A stretch of DNA of 41,751 nt from the IMG/VR virus record IMGVR_UViG_3300036828_001001, positions 1 to 41,751 of that record; one strand, 5' to 3'. Every line of letters starts with the position of its first letter. The stretch's first letter is position 1. Both the position numbers and the translations under genes were made by a program. The notes below the pieces were generated by a model that did no database searches, had not been told where the DNA came from, and worked only from the letters and a program-made list of their open reading frames with translations. The DNA is from a virus. Positions 12,688-21,025 of the stretch are shown in pieces.

Positions 12688-14184
12688 ATGACCCCCACCA
12701 TTCAACAGCAAGCCTTCCTGGACACCCTGCTTAGCAGCACCGGTCACATCGCACTGATGGCCCGCGCCGGCTGCGGCAAGACGAGCACCATCCTGATGGC
12801 AGTCGACGCACTGGTCGCCGCCCATCCGCGCGCTGAGATCCAAGTCTGCGCGTTCAACAAGACGATCGCTGACGAAGTGGGCGAGAAGCTGAAGAAGGCC
12901 GGCCACACGGACTGGCGGCAGGTGATGGCGTCCACGCTGCACAGCATGGGCTTCGGGCTGCTGAAGTTCGCCTTCAAGCCCACTGTGGATGACAAAAAGG
13001 TCCGCAAGCTGATCGACGCGCAGAACGCACCCGTGTTCCGCCAGTACGCTGCGCAGATCAATCAGTTGGTTGGCTACGCTAAGGACGCTGGCTTCGGATT
13101 CTTCAACGGCAAGGAGATCGGAAACACGTCGGCCTGGTACGAGCTCGCTGATCACTTCGACGTCAACGGGCTGGACGACACCTCCGAGGCGGACGACGTC
13201 GTTGCCGCCGCGCAGCTGATCTACAAAGCGTCGCTGGCCGACACCAGCACAATTGACTTCGCCGACATGATTTTGATGCCGCTCGTTAAGAACCTGCGCG
13301 TCAAGTTCGGCAAGGACTACATCATCGGGGATGAGAGCCAAGATTGGTCGCCCAGCAAAATCGCTCTGGTGCGCAAGTTCCTCAAGGTCACGGGGCGGCT
13401 GATCATTGTGGGCGACGACCGGCAGGCAATATACGGCTTCGCTGGAGCGGACGCTGAGGCCATGCCGCGCATGATCCGCGAGATGGGCATGCAGGTCATG
13501 CCGCTGTCCGTCACTTGGCGCTGCCCGAAGGCAGTCGTTCGCCTCGCCCAGCAGCTGGTGCCGGACATCGAAGCGGCGCCGGAAGCAGCGGAAGGGGAGG
13601 TCATCCATACCTCCGACATTAAGGCGCTGTTGGAAACGGTGGGCCCGCAGGACGCCATCCTCTGCCGGAACACTGCGCCGCTGATCGAAACCGCCTACAA
13701 GCTCATCCGCGCAGGCAAGCCCTGCAAGGTGGAGGGGCGCGCAATCGGCGAAGGTCTTATCAATCTGGCGCGCCGCTGGAAGGTGGCGACGATCGACGCG
13801 CTGCTCCAGCGTCTGGATGCGTACCAAGCGCGGGAGGTGCAGAAGGCACAGGCCAAGGGCAACGAGTCCAAGGTCGAGGAGGTTCAGGACCGCGTCGCTA
13901 CGCTGGTTGAGATCTGCAACGCCTGCATCGAGCAGAAGAAAACGCAGGTCGAGGACGTCGTCGCGTTCATCAACAACCTGTTCGCTGACGGCGCAACCAA
14001 CGTTACGGTGCTGGCGACGTACCACCGCAGCAAGGGCCGCGAGTGGCAGCGGGTCATCCTGTGGGAGCATGCGTCGCGCTGCCCGTCGCGCGCCGCGCGC
14101 CAGGCCTGGCAGATGCAGCAAGAGGAGAATCTCGCCTACGTCGCCTTCACCCGCGCCCAGCACACCTTGGTCTTCGCTGGATGA
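12688..14184 (+). CDS. UvrD/Rep-like superfamily 1 DNA helicase, 498 aa
   Basis: ATP-dependent 3'-5' DNA helicase of the UvrD/PcrA group by motif content. Q-like motif QQQAFLDTLL near the start, Walker A ARAGCGKTST (Lys31), motif Ia AFNKTIADE, Walker B DESQD (215-219), motif III GDDRQAIYGFAGAD (from 242), motif IV VTWRCP, motif V TYHRSKGREW and motif VI YVAFTRAQHT (Arg489). At 498 residues it is shorter than bacterial UvrD (about 720): the 1B and 2B subdomains are reduced, as in other phage and Dda-like helicases. The ATG at 12,688 follows ACGGAGACGAAGC. It probably acts in phage DNA replication or recombination. It is the only replication enzyme in the window. Confidence 0.96.
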   Translation: MTPTIQQQAFLDTLLSSTGHIALMARAGCGKTSTILMAVDALVAAHPRAEIQVCAFNKTIADEVGEKLKKAGHTDWRQVMASTLHSMGFGLLKFAFKPTVDDKKVRKLIDAQNAPVFRQYAAQINQLVGYAKDAGFGFFNGKEIGNTSAWYELADHFDVNGLDDTSEADDVVAAAQLIYKASLADTSTIDFADMILMPLVKNLRVKFGKDYIIGDESQDWSPSKIALVRKFLKVTGRLIIVGDDRQAIYGFAGADAEAMPRMIREMGMQVMPLSVTWRCPKAVVRLAQQLVPDIEAAPEAAEGEVIHTSDIKALLETVGPQDAILCRNTAPLIETAYKLIRAGKPCKVEGRAIGEGLINLARRWKVATIDALLQRLDAYQAREVQKAQAKGNESKVEEVQDRVATLVEICNACIEQKKTQVEDVVAFINNLFADGATNVTVLATYHRSKGREWQRVILWEHASRCPSRAARQAWQMQQEENLAYVAFTRAQHTLVFAG

Positions 14185-14567
14185 GGGCGCTGCTGGGTGC
14201 CTTCGCCTTCGCGGTTATCGTTGCGGTATGCGCGCTCAGGTGCGCATACTTGCTGATCAAGCTGCTGGTGCTGTTCGTCATGCTGGTTTGGAACCTGCTG
14301 GTGCTAGCGGACCTCTCACTTCGAAGGAAAGCTCCATGCTCGTCGAGACCCTATTCGACAACGAAGTTGGACCGCTCGTCATCGATTTCGAATCTCCGCC
14401 TAACACCGGCGACGTCGTGTACGTCAGCACCGCACAAGGTGAGCGCATGTACGTGGTCGGAGCACGCTTCTGGCGCCAGACTGAGAAGCCCGAGCAGGGA
14501 CAAGTCCTTGGCAAGGAAGTTAAGGTCATGCGCCGCCGGCACACGCTGTTCATCGGCCTCAAGCTAG
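14181..14567 (+). CDS. hydrophobic membrane protein, up to 128 aa, overlapping the next gene
   Basis: The ATG at 14,181 overlaps the helicase stop (ATGA). Residues 1-45 are strongly hydrophobic and could form two membrane helices (GAFAFAVIVAVCAL, then LLIKLLVLFVMLVWNLL). From about residue 53 the frame overlaps the gene at 14,336 and becomes Ser/Arg-rich with no visible structure, so this part looks like a passive extension. The membrane part is likely real; the full length is uncertain. Confidence 0.5.
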   Translation: MRALLGAFAFAVIVAVCALRCAYLLIKLLVLFVMLVWNLLVLADLSLRRKAPCSSRPYSTTKLDRSSSISNLRLTPATSCTSAPHKVSACTWSEHASGARLRSPSRDKSLARKLRSCAAGTRCSSASS

Positions 14568-14632
14568 TGACCGAAGTCGAAGCGCTGCTCGCTGACGAGC
14601 AGCCCAGCTCACTAAAAAACTCTGCACGCTGA
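14336..14632 (+). CDS. hypothetical protein, 98 aa
   Basis: The ATG at 14,336 has GAAGGAAAGCTCC upstream. The product has a beta-rich core (GPLVIDFESPPNTGDVVYVS, RMYVVGARFW) and HTLFIGLKLVTEVEALL, typical of a small soluble phage protein. It overlaps the membrane frame at 14,181-14,567 in another frame for 232 nt. It is the last plus-strand gene before the convergent boundary. Confidence 0.75.
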   Translation: MLVETLFDNEVGPLVIDFESPPNTGDVVYVSTAQGERMYVVGARFWRQTEKPEQGQVLGKEVKVMRRRHTLFIGLKLVTEVEALLADEQPSSLKNSAR

Positions 14633-14768
14633 GCGCACAGAGCTTTCATGGACGCTAGGGGTGGCTTTCTCGGGCTTACAGCGAGCTTCTTATTTTGCCG
14701 CCGTGCATGTACGCTGCAAGCTGATCGCCGCTGTGCGCGGCCTACAGCGACCCGCACGCAGTCACGAA
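14633..14768. other. gene-poor stretch at the convergent boundary
   Basis: The 177 nt between the last plus-strand stop and the first minus-strand stop hold a 52-codon plus frame (14,648-14,806) without a ribosome binding site, which runs into the terminator and is not called. Apart from the hairpin at 14,769-14,801 I see nothing functional. Confidence 0.5.
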
Positions 14769-14801
14769 AAGCCCCACCAGTCATGCCAGCTGGTGGGGCT
14801 T
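14769..14801 (-). terminator. strong terminator of the minus-strand late operon (possibly bidirectional)
   Basis: AAGCCCCACCAG (14,769-14,780) pairs perfectly over 12 bp with CTGGTGGGGCTT (14,790-14,801) around a 9-nt loop. On the minus strand the stem is followed by TTTTCGTG; on the plus strand only by AACG. It lies 8 nt beyond the stop of the last minus-strand gene and also faces the plus-strand genes. Confidence 0.88.
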
Positions 14802-14809
14802 AACGAGGC

Positions 14810-14980
14810 TTAGTCCTCTTTGGACTCTTCCTCTTCCTCTTCCTCGGGTTCGGCCTCGTCGGCCTCTTCCTCGGCCATCTTCTCGACCACCGCTTCGGTG
14901 CTGGTGGTGTCGGCCATGTGTTCGGGCTCGTCGGCCTTCACTTCGGCTTCCGGTTCTGGGTGGGTTTCGGTATCGCTCAT
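14810..14980 (-). CDS. extremely acidic small protein, 56 aa
   Basis: ATG at 14,980-14,978, TAA at 14,812-14,810. About 45 percent of residues are Glu or Asp, including a run of seven Glu near the C-terminus (AEPEEEEEEESKED), with three Lys and no Arg. Only AVVEKMAEEEADEA suggests a helix. Such composition fits a DNA-mimic, a histone-like antagonist, or an assembly-related acidic peptide. It is the last gene of the minus-strand arm, immediately before the strong terminator, and probably has its own promoter at 15,060-15,088. The ribosome binding site (AGAAAGA) is weak. Confidence 0.68.
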   Translation of the reverse strand: MSDTETHPEPEAEVKADEPEHMADTTSTEAVVEKMAEEEADEAEPEEEEEEESKED

Positions 14981-15059
14981 GGGTTCGTGCTATCTTTCTG
15001 CGTGGCGATGAGAACCCTAAACGAGCCCACGCTGCGTACCGTCAGGGAGCTCAGCTACG

Positions 15060-15088
15060 CTATAGCAACCCGTGGCACACCTTAAGCG
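15060..15088 (-). promoter_or_regulatory. putative minus-strand promoter for the acidic protein
   Basis: On the minus strand CGCTT (15,088-15,084) overlaps the stop of the tail-fibre gene, and CTATAG (15,065-15,060) follows after 18 nt. The box pair resembles the three plus-strand elements but the spacing is 2-3 nt longer. Weak evidence. The 101-nt gap also contains CGTGG...CCACG, a possible small hairpin. Confidence 0.35.
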
Positions 15089-16578
15089 ACTTTTGTTATG
15101 AAGACAGTGCTGTAGACTTCTGGCTCACCAGTATTCATCGCAGCAATGGTGGCGCCTGCTGAGCCTGGACCAGCAAACCATGAGTCCAACTCAAGCTGAG
15201 TGCTGCCCGTCAGTGTGAACAAGCCATCGAGATAGCTAATGACTGCACCGGTAGTAGTGATCTGGTTGTTCAAGCCAAGTGCCAGCGTTATGGCGTTGCC
15301 GGCGTCGCGCAGCCTGATCCTGTGGTAGAAGTCAACCACCGCCGAGGACGAACTGCCCATCGCCATGGCGCGCACCTGATAAGTGCCGGCGCCAATATCG
15401 ATCCAGCTGTTGGCAGTGTCCAGGCTGATGCCAGGGATGTTATTGGCCGGATTCTGATAGCTGAGCAGGCGCTTGACCCAGGTGCCCTGGCTCATGTTGC
15501 CCTCGCCACTGGCAACGCCGTTGCCCTGGCGGTTCTGGAACTGGGCGTAAGTCGGTATGTAGATACCGAGGAAGGCCAACACGGCGGCCGCGGGGTTGTC
15601 CGTCTCAGGACCAGTACTGGTGGTCAGGTTGCCCTTCAGCGTAAGACCTGGGGCATTGGCTAGCACAGGGTTAGTGACACTACCGACGATCAGCTGCGGC
15701 GTGCCCACCGAAGCGTTGGCGAGATCTCCTTGCGTGATCGACCCATTGATGATCTGGCTGGTGCCAACCGAGTTGGCGGCCAGCTGCGTCTGAGTGACCG
15801 CGTTGGCGGCGATCTCAGCTGTGTTAACCGAACCGTCGATGATCTGCGCAGAGCCGACAGAGTTGAGGGCCAGCTTAGCTTGAGTGACGACACCTGCGGC
15901 GATGGTTGGGTTCGGGTAGCTACCGGTCAGGTCGCCGCCCGCCGGGCCACTAGGTGCGCTCGAGGTGGGCGTCGGTGTGATCAGCTCGTACGCTGAACCA
16001 TCCCAAATGACCTGGAAGATGCCATTGGCGATGACATTACCTGCCACCATCGGCACGCCAAGGAACGTGACAGGCTGCACACCAAAGCCGTTGACATTCA
16101 GCGTGTAAGGGCCAGTGTTGGCTGAACCCATCTTCTTGACGCGGATCGGCACACCGACTAGCGAGGCTTGACTAGTCGGTACTGGATTAAGCGTCACAGC
16201 GCCAGCGTTCGCAGTGCCGCCGTCAACCGCGTAGTTACCCGCCTGTTGCTGAACGTCGATCTGCTGCGCCAGCGCCGCAGCCTGACCCTTGGTCCATAGC
16301 GATGCGACGACAGCACCCACTGCCCAAGCGGCAGCCGCCGTGTTCTCTTGGGCACGCAGGACACCGGTCAGCGTGTTAGAGCTAACACCGGTGTAGTAGA
16401 TGACCTCGTTTGGCACACCAGATGTTGAGCCTGCCGCCACCAGCGTGGCCGCTGCCTGCTGGCCTGCGAGAGGGACCGGAAAGTTGGCCGCAGATGCCAA
16501 TGTCAAAGTCACGTCGCCTGCAGCCGCCGCAGTGGCCAGCGTGGACGAGACGTTATTACCGAAGATAAACTTGGCCAT
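15082..16578 (-). CDS. tail fibre protein, 498 aa
   Basis: The ATG at 16,578 opens a 498-residue protein at the end of the baseplate cluster, the usual place of the fibre. Residues 1-90 (FIFGNNVSSTLATAAAAG, EVIYYTGVSSNTLTGVLRAQE) form the baseplate-attachment type of domain seen in many phage fibres. Residues about 215-312 hold short repeats with the phrases GDLTGSYPNPTIAAG, NSVGSAQIIDGSV, NAVTQTQLAANSVG and NGSITQGDLANASVG: trimeric fibre-shaft units. The C-terminal 170 residues (YAQFQNRQGNGVASG to STVFITKVA) look like a receptor-binding tip. It would define host range with the fibres at the right end. Confidence 0.88.
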   Translation of the reverse strand: MAKFIFGNNVSSTLATAAAAGDVTLTLASAANFPVPLAGQQAAATLVAAGSTSGVPNEVIYYTGVSSNTLTGVLRAQENTAAAAWAVGAVVASLWTKGQAAALAQQIDVQQQAGNYAVDGGTANAGAVTLNPVPTSQASLVGVPIRVKKMGSANTGPYTLNVNGFGVQPVTFLGVPMVAGNVIANGIFQVIWDGSAYELITPTPTSSAPSGPAGGDLTGSYPNPTIAAGVVTQAKLALNSVGSAQIIDGSVNTAEIAANAVTQTQLAANSVGTSQIINGSITQGDLANASVGTPQLIVGSVTNPVLANAPGLTLKGNLTTSTGPETDNPAAAVLAFLGIYIPTYAQFQNRQGNGVASGEGNMSQGTWVKRLLSYQNPANNIPGISLDTANSWIDIGAGTYQVRAMAMGSSSSAVVDFYHRIRLRDAGNAITLALGLNNQITTTGAVISYLDGLFTLTGSTQLELDSWFAGPGSAGATIAAMNTGEPEVYSTVFITKVA

Positions 16579-16590
16579 GAGTCTCTATGC

Positions 16591-17331
16591 CTAGGATGAC
16601 GTCACTGTCCAGGTGATCTGAAAGGGCAACTCGAGCACGCCTTGCGAGACGGCTTGAGTGAAGATAGCTGACGCGGGCTGACTAGCTGACACGTTAATGG
16701 TCGCAGCGAACGGCCCTGTCATATGCACGCTGATTGCATACGGGTTGACGGGCGGATCTGCTCCGTTCGTTCCATAGATGAAGCGGCCGACACGGCGCTT
16801 CAGCCATTGCACGTCGAAGACCTTGCCGTCACCTTTGTAGAGATGCCACGTCAACACCCTCTTGAAGATGTCGTCGTTGGCTGTAGTGAACGAAGAAGCC
16901 GAACCACCAAGGTCGGTATTGAGCGGGATTGTGTTCAGCTGCCAGGTGTTAAGCGGCCCCTTGCCTGCACCACCAGCAATGCTGAATACCGGTCTTATGA
17001 ACCCGTAGATGCCCAGAGCCACCCAATCCAGCATCGATCCGACAATCGTACTGCTGGTCCAGATGGGGAGATTGAGGTTGTTCAGGTAATCGAGATAACT
17101 CTGCGTGTACTCGTTATAGGCGCCGAAGAACGCCTGCACAGCATCGTCATCCTGATATTGAACATAAGCATACGCCGGAATGATGTTCCTGGTTGTGGTC
17201 GGACTACCTGGCGGAAAGCTTTGCGGCGCGCTCGATGGACTCGAAGCGCCCGGTGTACCAGGCGGTGGCGCTGGCCCACCTCCAGGCAAAGTAATGATGA
17301 TGCCATCGCGCGGTTGAGGATCTTCGCTCAT
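16591..17331 (-). CDS. baseplate protein, gpI/Mu gp48-like, 246 aa
   Basis: Its ATG shares one base with the gpJ-like stop (TGATG at 17,333-17,329). A Pro/Gly/Ser-rich N-terminus (about 45 residues) is followed by AYAYVQYQDDDAVQAFFGAYNEYTQ, LNNLNLPIWTSS and MLDWVALGIYGFIRPV. This is the layout of P2 gpI/Mu gp48-type baseplate wedge proteins in this phage group. Position directly after gpJ supports it. It should link the gpJ ring to the tail fibre encoded next. Confidence 0.85.
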   Translation of the reverse strand: MSEDPQPRDGIIITLPGGGPAPPPGTPGASSPSSAPQSFPPGSPTTTRNIIPAYAYVQYQDDDAVQAFFGAYNEYTQSYLDYLNNLNLPIWTSSTIVGSMLDWVALGIYGFIRPVFSIAGGAGKGPLNTWQLNTIPLNTDLGGSASSFTTANDDIFKRVLTWHLYKGDGKVFDVQWLKRRVGRFIYGTNGADPPVNPYAISVHMTGPFAATINVSASQPASAIFTQAVSQGVLELPFQITWTVTSS

Positions 17332-18527
17332 CAGGTTGCCGTGATCGTCACATTAGCTGAAGTGGCGAAGAAGTAGGACTCAGGATCTCCGTTGTAGAGT
17401 AGGCCTGATACTGGCACTGAAACACCATTGATCGACACAGCCCAGGTCATGTTGCTGATCAGATTATCAGGCAGGATGTTGGCTATAGCGTTGGTGAACG
17501 CCTGCTCCATGGCATACTGATTGATGGGCTGCCCAACTACGATCGAATTGATGTAATTGACTATCGCCGGCGTTCCGAGCGTTGCGACTGCCGTTTGCGA
17601 AACGAAGTTGGGCGAGATAGTTGAATAGTTGAGCTGGATCGTCACCGATTGCTGCGGCGGCTGCACAAACAGAACCCGATAAGTGTCGGGTGGATAGCTC
17701 AGCGTGACGGTGATGTTTCGACTAACGGTAGTCGAACCAACCAGATTATTGATATCGAACAGCGCTTGCAGGATAGCTTGCGCGACCTGGTACTGATCGC
17801 CACCACCGACGATGATCTCCCAACCGCTGCCTGACTGTCTGATTGCGATCAAGCGCGCCTGCACGCCTGGCACTTGCTCAAGCAGAGTGCGCAGATAACT
17901 GCCCATGCCCTGCGAGCCGGCACGCCAGGCCTGCAAGACCTGCACACGATAGTCTGCTGCTGACTGCGGCCCTGTACCAGGCGTCCCAGGCGTTGGGTTG
18001 TTGCAAGTCAGTGTCACGCCCGGGATGGAAGTGACAATGGTCTGGACCGTATTGGGCGGAACGGCGAAGTTACCAGGATTGTTGGCTAGACAGAACAACG
18101 GCTGCGTCGAGCCTCCGGCCGCGATCGCGCCAGCATCTTGCACCGTGAACTGATTGGTCCCATCGCTAACCACCACGCCCGCGGCCACCACGAAACCTGG
18201 TGCCGATGCGTTGGTGAAAACCACCTCGACACTGGTGTTGGTGTCACCGCCCTGCTGGACGCCCACAGCCGCACCTTGCTGAATCAGCAGCCAAGGGTTC
18301 GCGGTGGTCGGAGAGATCGAGTTGATCAGATCGACCACCAGCGAGTCGATCTGATAGAGCGCATAGGTGGCAGTGGATGACAGGTCCTCGACCAATCCCG
18401 CCGGTAACACCGTGTAACCGGGATTGATCTGCGCCACCATCGCGATCAGGTTCGCGTTAAGCGTATCAGGCGGCGTTGGCTGCGCGCCTGCTGTGCTGTC
18501 AACCGTGATGTTGATAGGAACAGCCAC
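17331..18527 (-). CDS. baseplate wedge protein, gpJ-like, 398 aa
   Basis: Baseplate J-family protein. Evidence: N-terminal helical part with VEDLSSTATYALYQIDSLVVDLINS, a beta-rich middle (VVAAGVVVSDGTNQFTVQDA) typical of the gpJ domain, the SAADYRVQVLQAWRAGSQGMG segment, and a C-terminal domain with VNYINSIVVGQPINQYAMEQAF. In the P2/Mu model, gpJ forms the ring around the hub. The gene lies between the gp25-like and gpI-like genes, the standard W-J-I order. Confidence 0.92.
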   Translation of the reverse strand: MAVPINITVDSTAGAQPTPPDTLNANLIAMVAQINPGYTVLPAGLVEDLSSTATYALYQIDSLVVDLINSISPTTANPWLLIQQGAAVGVQQGGDTNTSVEVVFTNASAPGFVVAAGVVVSDGTNQFTVQDAGAIAAGGSTQPLFCLANNPGNFAVPPNTVQTIVTSIPGVTLTCNNPTPGTPGTGPQSAADYRVQVLQAWRAGSQGMGSYLRTLLEQVPGVQARLIAIRQSGSGWEIIVGGGDQYQVAQAILQALFDINNLVGSTTVSRNITVTLSYPPDTYRVLFVQPPQQSVTIQLNYSTISPNFVSQTAVATLGTPAIVNYINSIVVGQPINQYAMEQAFTNAIANILPDNLISNMTWAVSINGVSVPVSGLLYNGDPESYFFATSANVTITAT

Positions 18528-18541
18528 AGAACAGCACTCCG

Positions 18542-18901
18542 TCAGATTGGGAACGTCACGTCAAACGGTAACTGAACCCCGAGATTGGTAGTGACATTCA
18601 CATCATATACTGGCGGATTGATTCCGCTTGTGCCAGTGCCTGGGCGTCGATTAATAATCAACGATGCAAAGAACGGAGCGAATTGCTGCTGAGTCAGTGT
18701 CACATAGTAATCAGGCATGTACTGCGTGATGACTGACTGCTGTGATGGAATGCCGCGATCAGCATAGAATGGCGACTCACCCCGGTTCAGCAGCAATGTC
18801 TGCGCGAGCGTAGTGAGCCACACCGCATCATCGCTGCCCGAAGGGTCCGTTTGGACTCCGATCCAGGCGCCAGTATTGAAGTCGCGACCCCAGGTGCGCA
18901 T
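18542..18901 (-). CDS. baseplate wedge protein, gp25/gpW-like, 119 aa
   Basis: The start MRTWGRDFNTGAW and the phrases DDAVWLTTLAQTLLLNRGE, SPFYADRGIPSQQSV and ITQYMPDYYVTLTQQQFAPFF match the small baseplate proteins at this place in related phages, which correspond to T4 gp25/P2 gpW. Its length (119) fits. It sits between the spike-side genes and gpJ and should attach the wedge to the hub. Confidence 0.85.
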   Translation of the reverse strand: MRTWGRDFNTGAWIGVQTDPSGSDDAVWLTTLAQTLLLNRGESPFYADRGIPSQQSVITQYMPDYYVTLTQQQFAPFFASLIINRRPGTGTSGINPPVYDVNVTTNLGVQLPFDVTFPI

Positions 18902-18904
18902 GAC

Positions 18905-19357
18905 CTAGATCGAGCAGAAGGTCGCGAGCGACGGGAAGTTGATCGTGACTCCAGGAAACTTAGTGCTTGCGATCGTATTGATCGTGCTGGTGAGGGTGGT
19001 CATCTGTGTCTCAATGCCAGTCACTTGGCTCTGCAACTTGGCAAGAGGCGCTAGCGCGGGCGTCAAGTAATTGGCCACGAAGCTGGTGATCCAACCAATC
19101 ACGTCAGTTATATTGACCAAGTTGAGCGTCAGCAGCGCCTCGGCCGCTTGCAGCAACGCAACCTGGCCGCTGATTGTCGAGTTCAACAACGCGATGTCGT
19201 TGTACACGGTATTGACGAGATTCTGCAGCTCAGTTGCGTTCTGCGCAGCATGAGCCTGTTTCGAAACAGCATCAAACCAGACGGTATTCAGAAGGTTGAA
19301 GCACGGCGGCATTGCAACCGGCGTAGCGCCTTCAGTAGATATTGGTAATGATTCCAT
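18905..19357 (-). CDS. putative tail/baseplate protein with helical middle, 150 aa
   Basis: An ATG at 19,357 overlaps the end of the spike gene by 26 nt. An alternative is ATG 19,312. The middle (ATELQNLVNTVYNDIALLNS, LLQAAEALLTLNLVNITDV) and the end (LAKLQSQVTGIETQMTTLTS) have heptad-like patterns and may trimerise. Low charge and many Thr/Asn fit a structural baseplate component. It lies between spike and gp25-like genes. No family recognised. Confidence 0.72.
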   Translation of the reverse strand: MESLPISTEGATPVAMPPCFNLLNTVWFDAVSKQAHAAQNATELQNLVNTVYNDIALLNSTISGQVALLQAAEALLTLNLVNITDVIGWITSFVANYLTPALAPLAKLQSQVTGIETQMTTLTSTINTIASTKFPGVTINFPSLATFCSI

Positions 19358-19976
19358 TCTGCACCATCACAGTTTGACCGCTCGGCGTTGTGAACGAACC
19401 GGTTGCTCCGTTGCCCACGCTGACACTACCGCTAACACTCAGGTCACCAGTTGTGCCTTGAATAACGACACCCGTCGGCCCCACCAGCATCTGGCAGTTA
19501 TTGGTCGGTTCCAGCAGGCAGATCGCCTGTGGGTCAGGGCTGGTGAAGCTCGCATTGCCAAGCCACGCGAAGCTCAGGCAACTCAGATTACCAGGTGTCT
19601 CATCAATGCTGGGCGGCGTGCCACCGCCAAGGCCTGTGAGGGCTCCCAACCGCGCGCTAGCTGCTATGGCTAAGCCTTTGTCGCCGACCTGGATGGGATA
19701 GGCGATGTAAGGCGGCGCCAGTACCGGCACCACCAGCTTGGGCAACGTCTTGCCAGTGACCTCGAAGTTGATCTGCACGATCCATGGTGACAGCTTCCAA
19801 CCGTCAATCGTACCTGTCACGGCCGAGACTGTGCAGGGCAGGCTGACGCCAAGCTGTGCCTGAACTTCATTCGCCTTGGCAGTGGCCAGACGGTGCAGGC
19901 TCTGCGCCAACGGTGTCTTGGTCGTGCCTTCGTTGAAGAACTGACCACTATTGATAATGCGTGTCGAGGCTCTCAT
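19332..19976 (-). CDS. baseplate central spike protein (gpV/Gp138-like), 214 aa
   Basis: The ATG at 19,976 overlaps the hub stop. The region about 30-110 has an OB-fold-like strand series with GTIDGWKLSPWIVQINFEV, then PIQVGDKGLAIAASARLGAL, typical of Gp138/gpV-type spikes where a GD-G motif is conserved. The C-terminal 60 residues (GPTGVVIQGTTGDLSVSGSV, SGQTVMVQNGIITNIY) form short beta repeats: a needle-like spike tip. The order hub-spike-wedge supports the role of puncturing the outer membrane. Confidence 0.85.
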   Translation of the reverse strand: MRASTRIINSGQFFNEGTTKTPLAQSLHRLATAKANEVQAQLGVSLPCTVSAVTGTIDGWKLSPWIVQINFEVTGKTLPKLVVPVLAPPYIAYPIQVGDKGLAIAASARLGALTGLGGGTPPSIDETPGNLSCLSFAWLGNASFTSPDPQAICLLEPTNNCQMLVGPTGVVIQGTTGDLSVSGSVSVGNGATGSFTTPSGQTVMVQNGIITNIY

Positions 19977-21025
19977 GATGCAGGCGGACTCGTGAAGGAG
20001 GTATCCTCAGGAGGCTGGTTGCTGTAAGCTTGATAGATAGTCACCCAGCTGAGCGCGCTGGCCGCCCGGCTGTCACCGACGTGGCGGATCTGGCTGACTT
20101 GCCAAGTACCCTTGAAGGCGCTCTTGTTGCGGTACTGCGAGTCAGACTGCGGCGTGGTGACCGACTGTTGCGCGGAAAGCTCAGGCAACTTAATGTAGGT
20201 GCCGATATCGATGTCTGCCCGCATCACCGTTGCGAAGCTGATCTCGGTCGAGCTCAACCAAGTAGGCTGCCCCATCATATCGACGAACTTAATGGGAACA
20301 GGCGAGTCTCCATTGGTTCCATAGTCGAAGATCTTGATGACGCCGTTGCTTATCCACATATCGACACCAGGATAAGTGGCACCGATTATCTGTTTAGAGA
20401 TCTGCTTAACCCATGGCGCCATGGCCTGCACAGTATCAAACTGAGTCGCCTCGTCGGACGGAAGCACTAAGTTGTCACTGATCTTGATGTCTGGTTTGAG
20501 GTTGGGGTAGGCCGTCTTGAACGTCTGTTCAAGTGCATCGGCAAGCTTCTGGCCCTTCTTCCAGCTTATCACTATATTAGCTGGATCGGCCTGCGTGGTA
20601 TTAATGCCGGACGACACCACTAGACCGATTGACTGATTAACGTCCATCCAGTTGCCGTAGGCCTGCAGAATATAGCCCTTGGTCAATATGCCCTGCTGAT
20701 GATCGGCTACGTTCTGCGTCGCGAACGGCAGACCGTCCTGCATGCCACCTGAAATCTCAATGTCGAGGTTGTTGAGATCACTGGCCTGCGAGATGCCGGG
20801 AATGTTACCGCTGCCACCACCCTTCTGCTTGTTACCAGACTTGCCCGCATTCTCTACCAGCGGAACACCCCACAGGATGACACTACTCTGTCCGGTCGGC
20901 GTTGCATACGAAGTCGCTTCAAGCTGAAGCTCGACCCGTAACGCACCAGAATCAAGCTTGCCATTCACCTGGTTGGTGAAGACGTACTGGCCGTTATTGA
21001 TGTCGATCTTGTAGAACCGGCTCAA
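19973..21025 (-). CDS. baseplate hub protein (gpD/gp27-like), 350 aa
   Basis: The ATG at 21,025 overlaps the plug gene's stop. The start MSRFYKIDINNGQYVFTN, the strand pairs SGALRVELQLEATSY and SSVILWGVPL, the middle ILQAYGNWMDVNQSIGLVV and the end WQVSQIRHVGDSRAASALSW resemble tail hub proteins of the gpD/gp27 fold, in which tandem beta domains form the hub ring. Between plug and spike genes, exactly where the hub is expected. A Gly/Lys-rich loop (about residues 60-75, GKSGNKQKGGGSGN) is probably disordered. Confidence 0.82.
   Translation of the reverse strand: MSRFYKIDINNGQYVFTNQVNGKLDSGALRVELQLEATSYATPTGQSSVILWGVPLVENAGKSGNKQKGGGSGNIPGISQASDLNNLDIEISGGMQDGLPFATQNVADHQQGILTKGYILQAYGNWMDVNQSIGLVVSSGINTTQADPANIVISWKKGQKLADALEQTFKTAYPNLKPDIKISDNLVLPSDEATQFDTVQAMAPWVKQISKQIIGATYPGVDMWISNGVIKIFDYGTNGDSPVPIKFVDMMGQPTWLSSTEISFATVMRADIDIGTYIKLPELSAQQSVTTPQSDSQYRNKSAFKGTWQVSQIRHVGDSRAASALSWVTIYQAYSNQPPEDTSFTSPPAS

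Noticed and set aside
12631-14163. 510-codon minus-strand frame opposite the helicase
   Set aside because: Shadow of GC-rich coding; the plus strand has all SF1 helicase motifs.
14648-14806. 52-codon plus-strand frame in the convergent gap
   Set aside because: No ribosome binding site, runs through the terminator stem, and composition (RRACTLQADRRCARPTATRT) looks random.
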